This document shows, one piece after another, positions 35,368 to 45,509 of a stretch of 64,000 nt of DNA. This stretch comes from Xylogone sp. PMI_703 (Eukaryota; Ascomycota; Leotiomycetes). The stretch lies in NCBI GenBank assembly GCA_021399445.1, contig JAJTUQ010000015.1:124001-188000 (forward strand), written 5' to 3'. Under the pieces are notes generated by a model, which was given only the letters and a program-made list of their open reading frames with translations, did no database searches and was not told where the DNA came from. The position numbers and the translations under genes were made by a program. How positions within the stretch are numbered: the stretch's first letter is position 1; each line of letters begins with the position of its first letter.

Positions 35368-37140
35368 ACGTAGCGCTAGACGACAAGGAATCACAGCATA
35401 TGGTAGGCGCTACACTGACAGCCTAACGGCCCTCCATTAGAGCTTCTAAAGCTATGAGAGAGCGTTATCGAGCTTTTAGAAGTGTCAGAGATGAATGCAT
35501 TTTCTTTTTATTTTCCAAGTTACTTTATGTACCATTAGCCCAGCCAGTAGACTACGTTGCAATATCAGATTATCGTAGAGGCAGACTTCAATCCACTTCC
35601 ATTTAACCCGAATCTACTTTCCGATATTATCCATACGCACAACACCATCTTAGAGACCTTAATCAACCCTTGATTCATTCCAATTTGAGATTTCTAGAGA
35701 ATCTGTAGCACTGTTGTGTATCCAGGAAAATGCGTTGAATGTCGATTAAGATGGTTGTAGCTTCTGACTGAGGGTACAATATTCGCAAATACTTTGGGCA
35801 TGGACGATGAAGATCATTGCTCGAAGTTCTTGAGTATATTTTACAGTAAATATGGTCTGTCGTAGTTCTATCACTCTACTTGTTGTTGACTAATATCTCA
35901 ATTCAGTGTTAAGGCCTCATTAAGATTACCGTTATTAAGGAAGGCCAGTATCGGTGTAGGTTTCGAACCTAATATACGAAGATCAGATCACGAATATCAT
36001 TGCAAACCTTAGGAATCACTGTATTTTGATACTAACAAAAGCCCAAAACGCAGTTCCCTCTATGATTGTACAGTAGTTGCATTGTAGAATAGTTGATCAA
36101 TAGAACCGACATGGGCACGACGAATTGGGGCCTATGTTCCATTCCACACCAGTAGGTATTCTGTATTGGGGTTGTTCACCTCCCTCCCCCCCGCTTATCA
36201 GGTAGAGCATCTCCACTGACATATAGTTTCTTGAAGTTAGAATTAGAATGTTAGACATCAATTTTATCCATTGCTCAATCGCGAAATATCTAATACCCAT
36301 TTCTCCCAAACCTATGTGCAACTTCATGTACGTCGAAATTATACCCACACCCATACGTGCCGGTCAATTGATTGCCTGACGCAGCATTTCTCTTGATTAA
36401 CAATCGCAGTATACAAACTAATTTTGTACCCAGCCGAGCATCCCTCAATTACAGTTTGAAACGATTATACGGTATCACTATTAACCTAAGAAATTATCAT
36501 TATGTCATCTGTCAGCGTTCGCCTCCGTCAGCTATCGGGCTATCAACCGATCTGATACCTTCGTCAGTCAGACACCAATGTATGGCCTATTTATGATGGT
36601 GACTGAATATCCACTAGCTCAGAAATCATCAGCAACTAGTCATCAAACATTGGTCGTTATTGCACTACACTAAACTGCGCACATAACGATATCTGTCATG
36701 TATTCCAACTTATAGTGTTCGCTAGTCCATATAAATATACACCAAACAACAAGGTAAATTACATTTAATTACAGTATTAGCCGCATCACATATTACGTTC
36801 AATTAAGAGAACCGGTCTATCGGATTACTAATATGTTTGACACCAAATAGACACGAGTATCCATTATTAGCCATCAAAAATAACCAATAGTGCTTTTCGG
36901 TATGTGTATCTCTTCTTTTTTTCTGTCGGCCCATACGAAGGATGAAGGTCCATGATCTTACCTAAAAGTACCGTATAAAGAAACTTCATATAGTCATTTG
37001 TTCACAGCAGTCTATTAACTGATGGCAGAAAGCTCCAAAATCAATTCTTTTACCTAGAATCACTCTAAAATCTTCTCTTCACAATTTTTAGCCTCTTTTC
37101 AAGAGGGGCTCTATTTATTATCACATATAACGGTTTACGT
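35368..37140. other. Gene-poor stretch
   Basis: AT-rich sequence. A minus-strand frame from ATG 36354 to 36097 (85 codons) is open but has no motif, and I do not call it. Nothing else is supportable. Confidence 0.4.
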
Positions 37141-37180
37141 TGTGGTATATATCGTTTAATGTTCTAGACTACTTTTCAAG

Positions 37181-37721
37181 ATGTTAAAAGTTACAGTTCT
37201 GTTCTTCACAATTTTAGTGCACACGGCATCGGTTTGTGTTAACAGTTTTCAAGATCGATGGTACGGATAACCAACGTGGTACGATTTATCACACGCTTAC
37301 TATCTAGAAGGGTCAACGAGACATTACTAGAAAGTATATGGCAATTAAGCAATAGTTTAGGTGTTAAGCCAGAAGAGAATTTAACATCTGGCTCATACTC
37401 CTCCACCGGCTTGCTTCCCAGTGGTACCTCAAATGGCTCCACAACTTCCCTGGTCCCCATGCTATTCTCTTCTAGTCCCAGCAGTATAATTTCTCCAAAA
37501 TTTGTCTAAATTCCACTAATACTTAAGTCGCAGCATCGCCAATTACCAGCAGCCCTAAGTCTACCAACATTAAAAGCGCAGAATCTGCGGAGCTCTTATC
37601 ACTACTTCCTGCTATGGGGCTTCAGACATCAGAAGCAATACAGACATCATCAAAATCACTACGTTTCATTCTTTTTTCCTCCACACTACTGTCAGCGGTA
37701 TCGGTATCAACTCTCTCATAG
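37181..37721 (+). CDS. Small secreted Ser/Thr-rich protein with GPI-type tail, about 135 aa
   Basis: Model: exon 1 37181..37237 (or ..37231), exon 2 37321..37483 and exon 3 37534..37721. Exon 1 encodes a classic signal peptide (MLKVTVLFFTILVHTASV). Exon 2 gives TLLESIWQLSNSLGVKPEEN and a Ser/Thr/Gly-rich stretch. The second intron is clear: GTATAA, branch CACTAATAC, CGCAG, 50 bases, phase-matched. Exon 3 continues Ser/Thr-rich and ends in a hydrophobic tail with no charge after it (RFILFSSTLLSAVSVSTLS), as in GPI-anchored fungal wall proteins. The first intron's donor is ambiguous. The product should be an extracellular or cell-wall protein; no enzyme domain or cysteine pattern is present. 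Confidence 0.55.
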
Positions 37722-38521
37722 ATAACATGAAAGTGGCTATGATATTGAATTCAAGCAGCATTATGAGAACATAGCAGAGGGATTCAGAGCTCTGGATTGC
37801 TGGAACTATGTAAAGGTTTATATGCAGATGTAATATGCCATACAATTGAGTGCGGGCCGACAATAATCTCAGTTTGCATGAGTTATTACAATACATAGTA
37901 TACAGGCAGGCGCTAGATGTATACCATAGTGGTAGTCTGATTGATGTCACGCTAGATATGTATAGACACGGCGAGCACGGCGGAGTTGGCGGTGATGTGG
38001 CAGCCATGGGTTTAAAACATAGCAACATACTAGGCATTTACAACAATATAGTCAGGTTTTATCTATAATAGAAAAGCAATATATTGATATTTACGTACCT
38101 TGAAAATAAACTTTGATATTATGTCCAAGAATTCTCATTAATATCCCATAAATTCGACTTAGGTCAACTATGGGTTAAGTGTGTTTATGTATTAATGAAT
38201 ATCCCTCTCCCAAAAGCGGCCATCCAATAAGATTGAAACGAATAATTTTCCGCAAATGTCCAATCCAGGTCTCCAACCTTTATTAACTTGACAATAACAA
38301 CAAAAAAAACAAGACTCGGGAAAAGATCCGCAACGTTTTGTCATAATCAACCAATACGTGATAAACCATAGAATAGCCTAACCCATTAGAGACATCTAAC
38401 GCTTAGCATCTATCTAGTCACCAGGCAAAGCCAACCCAAACCTCAACCCCAAACCACCTCAAACCACCTCAAACCCTCTGAGGCCCTTCCCCATAATTGA
38501 AATGGAATATCCCCAACAAAT
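37722..38521. other. Intergenic with a short tandem repeat
   Basis: Bases 38436-38475 hold three imperfect tandem copies of CAAACCACCT. No gene is supported otherwise. Confidence 0.4.
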
Positions 38522-38776
38522 CTAGAACGGCGTCATTTCAAGAGAACATTCCAATAAACCGCCATATCTGATTAGTGAACATTTAACTTTAGTACCAAAC
38601 TTTTCTTCGGAACGAACCAACGAAGTAAATTCCCATTTCACCACTCTACACAGAACATGAATAGCGGAAGTAAGCCTATAACTAGCACATTCTCCTTCTA
38701 CAGAACTCTTTAACACCTCGTGAAATCTCTGCCTCCTCCCCCCTCTTTTACGAAGCAGCGGGAGGTCCCCGTTCAT
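38522..38776 (-). CDS. Orphan ORF, 84 aa
   Basis: An uninterrupted frame from ATG 38776, only 39 bases downstream of the stop of the coiled-coil gene and on the same strand. It is basic in its first third (LLRKRGGRRQRFHEVL) and has no recognised motif. It could be a separate small gene, a downstream exon of the coiled-coil gene, or chance. Confidence 0.25.
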   Translation of the reverse strand: MNGDLPLLRKRGGRRQRFHEVLKSSVEGECASYRLTSAIHVLCRVVKWEFTSLVRSEEKFGTKVKCSLIRYGGLLECSLEMTPF

Positions 38777-38815
38777 CCGTTTTATGCTCCAGAGTTTCCA
38801 GGTGACCTTTGACTA

Positions 38816-39388
38816 TCAACTGACCATATATCGGTCTGCTGCGTTCATCGTCTCTGTGGTAGCAGTAGGCGAAAAACCTGGCAACACGCTGAAATAATCA
38901 GGACTCTTAGGATTAGCTGGTTCAGGAAAACCATGGTTCAGAGATATATTAGCTGCTGTTATGTTCCGGCTTGTGGTGTCCGCAACCTTTTGCTCAAGTT
39001 CGTGTATTTTCGCACCTTGATGTTGGATTGCCGCGGATAAATCCTGATTATATTTCGAAATTTTATCAATCTCGATCTTGTATGATCCTTTCTGCGCCTC
39101 TAGATCAGATATCCGGATCCTTTGGGCAACCATGAATTGGTTCTGCGCGTGACTGAGATCTCTGTATTGCTTTATGAGGTCATCCTGGCCTGCTAAGTTC
39201 TGCATCCTACTCTCGCACTCTAATATCCGATCAACGAGCTGTGCAAGCCGTCTAGCCGTACTTATGGTCTGAGATGCCCTTCTTCCGCGCCTCCTAATCT
39301 TCTCGCGTTTAACGGAAATGGTGAAGCCATTTGCAATTCCTATATTTATACTATTCTCCGAATTTAGACGTCCTCTATTGGATCTCAT
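38816..39388 (-). CDS. Coiled-coil protein with a basic region, 190 aa
   Basis: A single-exon frame from ATG 39388. Residues 27-50 are strongly basic (VKREKIRRRGRRASQTIS). Then come about 100 residues of heptad-rich helix (RRLAQLVDRILECESRMQNL..., RIRISDLEAQKGSYKIEIDK..., HQGAKIHELEQKVAD). The C-terminus is polar, with Pro and Ser. The basic patch next to a long coiled coil resembles a degenerate bZIP layout, but I see no N-x7-R core, so a DNA-binding role is only a possibility. It is probably an intracellular dimer. The family is unknown. Confidence 0.55.
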   Translation of the reverse strand: MRSNRGRLNSENSINIGIANGFTISVKREKIRRRGRRASQTISTARRLAQLVDRILECESRMQNLAGQDDLIKQYRDLSHAQNQFMVAQRIRISDLEAQKGSYKIEIDKISKYNQDLSAAIQHQGAKIHELEQKVADTTSRNITAANISLNHGFPEPANPKSPDYFSVLPGFSPTATTETMNAADRYMVS

Positions 39389-41247
39389 ATTGCTAATGTT
39401 CTGTAAATTGTAACTGTATGATTGCTATACAAATCACTTCTCCAGTGAATATTTACTCCGGTTCCACTACTCATCATAAACACTATCGTCTGTTTTAAAT
39501 ACTTAAATCAGTCATAATCATATTGTGATAAGAATGGATATACATAGGTTACTCCTGCCATATCCGAGCTGGGGTTGTACGGGCGGGTATGCCAAGAATA
39601 GATCCGGGAAATAGTCACTTACAGTTAAATCATTATGCTGACGCATTGGGAAGCGCATGTCATCATTTACTATCCGAGTTGACCCCTGCATCGTATATTT
39701 CCCAGATACCAACTTAATCTAGGTACTCTAATCAAATGCTGACTGATGTACCAAGAGAACCTAAACATTCCATGTGACAAAAAGTAAGCAATCATGTTCA
39801 ACAATTGTATCAAAATTTTTATTTATTCGTATAAAACTACCACTCATTGCGACGCTGACACTATCTCACTTACAGCAGTCATCCACCTCTATTTCCTGTC
39901 AAAGAATGGCGATATAAAATAAACCAGCATCCTATATAAGTGCGAAAAACAGCATAATTGCTAGTTTCAACCTCGCAAGGATATAATGGGCCGCATGGCT
40001 AGTTTCCTCATTATTAGCCAATCTACGAGACTACCAAAATTCGTGCTAATTAATTCTAGATTAGATTGCAGAATATGAACAAAATGATGAGAATATAGTG
40101 CGAGAACTCAGAGTTATGAAACCATCTGTGAACTCCATAGTTCGAATTAAGTCTCTATACACACGGTTAGAAGATGGGCTAGAAGATGGTCACACAATTC
40201 GCATCGAAACCTCCTTCAACATAATCGCACTAGGTATTATAAGTGTGTGAAGCATGCCGTGATTGGCCCAATAATGTGACGTAATTGTAATATTAGACCC
40301 TATTTGAGTGATTATATACCCTAATTCGAGAAGAGAATTAACTGAAACCTTAGTCTAAGGAGTGTAGTCTCTAATTAGTTCGGTATTGTAAGTGCAATAC
40401 CAAGTTGACATATTTCACACTCGCTCAACGCACTGGAATTTTACCGCAGAATAGAAAAAAGTGGACGCCCAGCACATTCAACAGCTACATAATCTCATAT
40501 TGATTGCAGTAATATAAGTTCGGATATATTATGCATTTAATAATCCTTAAATATCTCAAATCTTAATCGTTAGAACTCCCTACTTCAGTAACAATAGTAT
40601 TTGTCTTATTGGTTGTGCTTATCCCGCTTATTGTAGGATATTAATTTATATTAGCAATTTGATCAAATCTCTGGCCCAGAGTGATTGCAGGTGTGCTTGC
40701 TTACTACTAGGTACTATGGAGCAAAACAACACGTGACCGCATTGTGGTTCGTACGTTATCGCTGGGCCGCATGCAGCCCTTTTTTCTACTCGTACCCTCA
40801 ATTATTGGGAAAAGAATAACAGGAAAGTAAAAATGCAAATGTTTACCAAATTTACTCCGTTTACCATCATAAAAGTATATATATGATAATGCAATCAACA
40901 GAAATAAAAAGAACCTTTAGACCAACCTATTTATAATCAGTTGATATTGATTTAATACATGAAATACAGTTGAATTGGGTGCTGAGATTTACAGTACTCC
41001 ACATCTAACGTTCCGCCATTTTATCTCAGACGCTAGATAGATTTTCCAAAATCCAACAATTATAATTGGCTGCGACACCAAAAGATCTATATATTATCGG
41101 TATACCGAACATAGTATAAGCAAATATCCCGATTGGTTTTTACGTATACCTATCATCCGATTTCTGAGAAGAGCTACTGGGCTGGCCCAGAAACCAAATT
41201 TCCCTACTTAAAAGACGACGTAAGAAAATAATTCCTGTGATCGCGGA
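39389..41247. other. Gene-poor, AT-rich stretch
   Basis: Only short frames occur, none with a motif or a convincing splice partner. It separates the coiled-coil gene from the 3' end of the patatin gene. Confidence 0.45.
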
Positions 41248-44200
41248 TTAATAGAACCGTTGCCTCTTGGACCTATTAAAATGTGGCATCATAAATTGAC
41301 GTTTGCCAGTGGTTTTGGGCCTCCTGATGATGTTTTCCGGATCAATGGGTCCATGATTCGCGCGGCCAAAGGGATTCGCCCACCCTTGAGCCTCCAACAA
41401 GGCCTCCAAGGTAAACGGCGAGGCACTAATATTTTGGCCCTCATTCGTCGAACAAGTGGTATTACCAATTTGAAGGGTTATTGGAATTAAGGCATCGGAG
41501 TCAGGAACGATAAGCTCTACATGAATCCGGAAACGTTTGGTGGAGGGATCGATATTTGCAGAGTCGTTAACGTCCCCGGAAAGAGCATGGTGAGATACAA
41601 AGAATTTGGATCGTTTTGCTGTTAGCCTATCAAGAAGCCTGCGAAGCGTGCGCCCTTCGTGTTGTTCCGGCCCTATGATACAGAGGAGTTGCCCTTGGCA
41701 ACTAATGTGACCTCTATTTCGAATTGGTCGCGATGTCAATTCGAAGTAAAACAGAGTACAAATCAAACTTTCTGTAAGATCATCAAGAGCTTTGCTTCCC
41801 ACGTACTGTCGCCTTGCCTCTTGCTTCAACATATGTATACCACTTACATCATCTAAATCTGGGAGTTCTCCTTGAAGCTGTACGTCTAAACGAAAAAATC
41901 GTCCTTTTTCAATCTCATGAACCTGGTGGCCCACCTTTCCACTATCTGTATGGTAGCGGATAAATTCTTTGGGCACTTTTAACTGATCCCGGTGCCGAGG
42001 TCCTTGACGCCGTCTTGCATCCAGCGCAACGGAGGCGATCATGGCATCCCTCATATTGCCTGAGGAAATTGAAAGGTCCCGTAGCTCTTCGAGCTGAGCT
42101 GGTGACATACGATCTGTTTCAGCGGCATTAAATACCCGATAACCCGTTCCCAGCGAGAGCACAAGGTCTATCTTCGTAGACCACAATGCACGAGCTTCAG
42201 AAATTGCGATGTCGACAGGATTATTCTCCCACAATGCGCCGTCACGAAACGTCCCAACGCCACTGATATGATGTGGTTTGAAATACCTGTAAATACCCTT
42301 AGCATACGTTGCCTTTGTGCATTGGTACAACATACCACGGTGCCGCTGAAGTACACCTAGCCCTAAAACACAAATCAGCACCACTAAACATGTCACTGCC
42401 ACCAGAACTCATACGCTTCCCAGTTATGAATTGCATTGCCAGGATCATCCGAGTATGCATGCTTATACCCTTGATAATCGTAAGCATTATTCAATAGGTG
42501 CTACATAATACACACCCAATTTGGGGGGTCGTGAGCCGACCCCATTGTAATTTGAAAAGAGAAACGGTGTGTTGTGAGCTCCCGTTGCCGTAACTGCAAA
42601 TTTTGTTCCTTTTTCAGTTGCAGCAGACCGGTCCATCAGCGTTGTCTCCGCTCCAAATTGTTTTATCAGTTCTCCCTCAAGGTTTGAAGCCGGATACAAA
42701 CCTTCAACACAAGAAATAAGTAGCTCCAGCAGCCAACATAATCCCCAATTCATACGCCCAAATCTTCTCTTGAATGAGCTAATAGAAGATCTTTCGAACT
42801 GTTTCATACTCTTCGACACCGAAGAACCATTCAGGATCATGTCCATAATCGCAATTCCACCTAGTCTGTAAGTCTGTAGCTGAAGCTATGCTGGAAGAGG
42901 TTACTTACCTGAGCTAGTCCCTACCCCAATATCAAAAAGATCTTGTATATGGAAGTCCAGAAGATACGGTTCAAGATTTTGCTGTAAATTGGATAGGATT
43001 TGAAATGGGGAGACTACGCGGACGCCACCACCATCAACGCTCAGCACAAGCACACCTTTTGTGCTTGGTTTCTCCCTAAATCGCGCTCCTCCTGTGTCAT
43101 TGTAGCAAAGAAAGCAAGCGTCAACCGTGTATACATGGGGATTGTTGGTCATAATGTCCCCAAAGCGCTGGACATCGATTCCGCAAAAGGAGTGTCCGCA
43201 AGGCAGCTTATATTCTGGCCTCCTACAGAGACACATGAGGCAAGTAGTATCGCTATAAACACCCCTCCAGATATCTTGTAGTGAGAAGATCACTAGCTGG
43301 TGTAATTGCCGATAGTCTTCAAGCTTAAAATAGATCTTCGCCGTGTATAATTGCGAGATGATGCTCTGCAGCGGGCATATTTTTGATCTTGTCTCCCGGG
43401 GAAGTATCTCAAGAGCTTTTTCCCATGAGAATTGGTATAGCGTTTGATAAATCTCAATTGGGTCGAAATCTATTTTCATCTATCAGGACCCTCTTATTTT
43501 TAATGTCGGCTGCAAACTTACCGTGCATCCCGGGCGGGTAGCTATCCATCAGGATGCAAGAGGCTACGATTGGAAGCACAAAATAATTTATCTGTTCCAC
43601 TTTGTTGTGTTTCTTTACAAGGTGAAATAGGTGCCACCCCAGACCTTTAGGCACTGGGTTTTTCAGACGTGATGCCTTGATAAAATTAAATGGTATCCCG
43701 GCGTTAAGAACGAAATGGTGGTAATCATAATTAAATAAGGCTCCAAAATGTTTCCCCGTAAAATATATCTTCTTTTGGATTCTAGAGGCTGTGATTGTAT
43801 CTGATTCGTTAAGTAAACGATCCCTCAAACCCAAATAGCGAAACTCCTCTGAGGTGCGGTCCTTTTTAAAGTGATAAATACTGAGGTGGGAGAATGCGTG
43901 GCTAAGGGGCCTCGAGGTCTTTTTACGTAGGAGTTGAAGGAACCTTCTCTTCCAGCGATCCTCCCAAAATTGGTCTGGCCTTGTTATCGTCCAATCCTCA
44001 ACGACAATTAGTAGCCTTGGAAGACACATGGTAGGAGAGGATCGACTGGCTGCTGTGTTGAGCCACGTGCATATGAAGTCTACTATGCCAGACTCTCCTC
44101 GGAAATCTGATGAAAGCAAGCAAACAACATCAGTAAATGCACTAAATAAGTTGGCATATATATTCCATAGAGCAGTGTTGATACTATGTCCCACCCATTT

Positions 44201-44569
44201 AATATCCCGGCTACATGTCTTTGATCTCGACGGGTTTTTTGTGTCCCTGCTACTGCTACTGCTACTTTCTGCCATATCAGGTATAGGGCCATCAGCAATG
44301 AGTATAGGTCTAGACTCCTGTGTGCTTCGAGCTCTAGCATCAAAGCGTAAGTGAATCTCTCCGCAACATCTCTTTTTTCTTTTGGACCTTGTAGGAGTGG
44401 CCAACCAGCGAAGCGCTTGAAATTTGGAACCCCTCCCAATGAAGAGGAATAGGCTTGGATTGCCATGCATATCACTTATGATATCGCCAAGCCGTCCTGA
44501 TTCATGAAGAAACACCTCCCCACTCTCAAGGTATGGTTCCAGCCATAAGGTATACTGCTTACTTCTCAT
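41248..44569 (-). CDS. Patatin-like phospholipase with N-terminal RING-like finger, 1024 aa, six exons
   Basis: Exons: 44569..43522, 43469..42909, 42860..42516, 42469..42415, 42362..42336 and 42286..41248, total 3075 bases. The introns are 52, 48, 46, 52 and 49 bases, all GT-AG. Residues 1-400 are an alpha/beta region (FTDVVCLLSSDF, LPRLLIVVEDW). A RING-like finger follows (about 426-471: CLMC, LPCGHSFC, CFLC). The patatin domain (about 488-720) has the nucleophile Ser535 in GTSSG and the catalytic Asp near 694 in FRDGAL. Members hydrolyse ester bonds of membrane phospholipids. The oxyanion motif reads DGGGVRV where the family has DGGGxRG, a Gly-to-Val change. About 330 further residues follow, with a basic tail. 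The 27-base fifth exon is confirmed by family residues on both sides (EAARCTSAAPWYF). Confidence 0.85.
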
Positions 44570-44948
44570 GATGGTTTACTAGAATTCTTGCGCATATTTA
44601 CCCTTGACTAGGAATACAGACATCTTTATACCCTCTCAGCCCATCTAACTTGGTACAGGACTGGATATTCTTAGTTCGTTCCGATTCAGTTTCCAGATAG
44701 ATTGTCGAGGCAATCAACTCCAAAAATAAAAACCCAACTAGCACGTTCAACTCGTTTTGACAATACTCACAGGAATGCCTTGTAAATTAAGGTGAAAAAT
44801 AACTTAATTGGACCCGCTTTGATGTGCTAGGACAGAATGAAGTAATATTATGACCGCCTTGTTTTACGAAAATAAACTTGTCGAGGCTAACTGTATGACA
44901 ACACTTAAGCGTGTCATCTTCGGAAGTCTAGCCGACAAGAGCTATAGC

Positions 44949-44955
44949 TATATAA
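44949..44955 (+). promoter_or_regulatory. Possible TATA box of the Arg-rich protein gene
   Basis: TATATAA lies 78 bases upstream of ATG 45033, in the 463-base interval shared with the divergent patatin gene. Position and sequence fit a core promoter. In this AT-rich DNA the match alone is weak evidence. Confidence 0.3.
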
Positions 44956-45032
44956 CCTAGTATTATCTACGTCAGTACATATACCCAATCTCCAACAAAC
45001 CGCAAGAGGAAAACAAACAAGTGCATTTTACC

Positions 45033-45509
45033 ATGGATAGATATGGAACAGATCCCTCCGAAGATAGTCACAGTGGAATATCAGATAGGACTATTCGTTT
45101 CTTATCGCCTAGGGGTCCAGGGGGTAGACATGAAATGGATGTAGAGTCCGATACAGAATCTAGTAGGGACAATTTACCAACAAGCTCCGATGACGTCACT
45201 GGATACTGGGCTCAGATGATGGGTGATGAAGATGTGAATGGAGATGTGAGTGGAAATGAGCATCAGAGAAGCATTGCACAGACCTTCCAAGAAAGACGGA
45301 CCAGCATGAGAGGTACCGCATACAATAGTCATGAACGTCTACGAGGCAGCGGTATGAGGCCATGTAGAGGTTGGCGCAGAGGCTACCCCTATCCAACAAC
45401 TTCTAGAAGGCGCCGTTGGCTTCTACCTCTGCAGAGAAGGAGACAATTTTTAAGATACCGAAGGGGTCGAACGTATCGCAGCGTTGAGCAAAGAAGTAGG
45501 TTTTACTAG
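45033..45509 (+). CDS. Small protein with acidic head and Arg-rich tail, 158 aa
   Basis: I chose ATG 45033 (context TTACCATGG); the frame is open 12 bases further up but without an ATG. The first 85 residues are acidic and Ser/Asp-rich (DPSEDSHSGISD, ESDTESSRDN, GDEDVNGDVSG). From about residue 90 it becomes very rich in arginine with aromatic residues (RPCRGWRRGYPYPTTSRRRRW, RRRQFLRYRRGRTYRS). This could bind RNA, DNA or membranes; sequence alone cannot decide. There is no signal peptide. It is divergent from the patatin gene, so the two may share regulation. The family is not recognised. Confidence 0.6.
   Translation: MDRYGTDPSEDSHSGISDRTIRFLSPRGPGGRHEMDVESDTESSRDNLPTSSDDVTGYWAQMMGDEDVNGDVSGNEHQRSIAQTFQERRTSMRGTAYNSHERLRGSGMRPCRGWRRGYPYPTTSRRRRWLLPLQRRRQFLRYRRGRTYRSVEQRSRFY

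Noticed and set aside
44255..44278. CTACTG-type repeat as a satellite
   Set aside because: It is the complement of the poly-Ser coding run in patatin exon 1 and needs no other explanation.
41260..44354. Plus-strand ORFs opposite the patatin gene
   Set aside because: The minus-strand exons carry family motifs and phase-matched introns; the plus frames have none.
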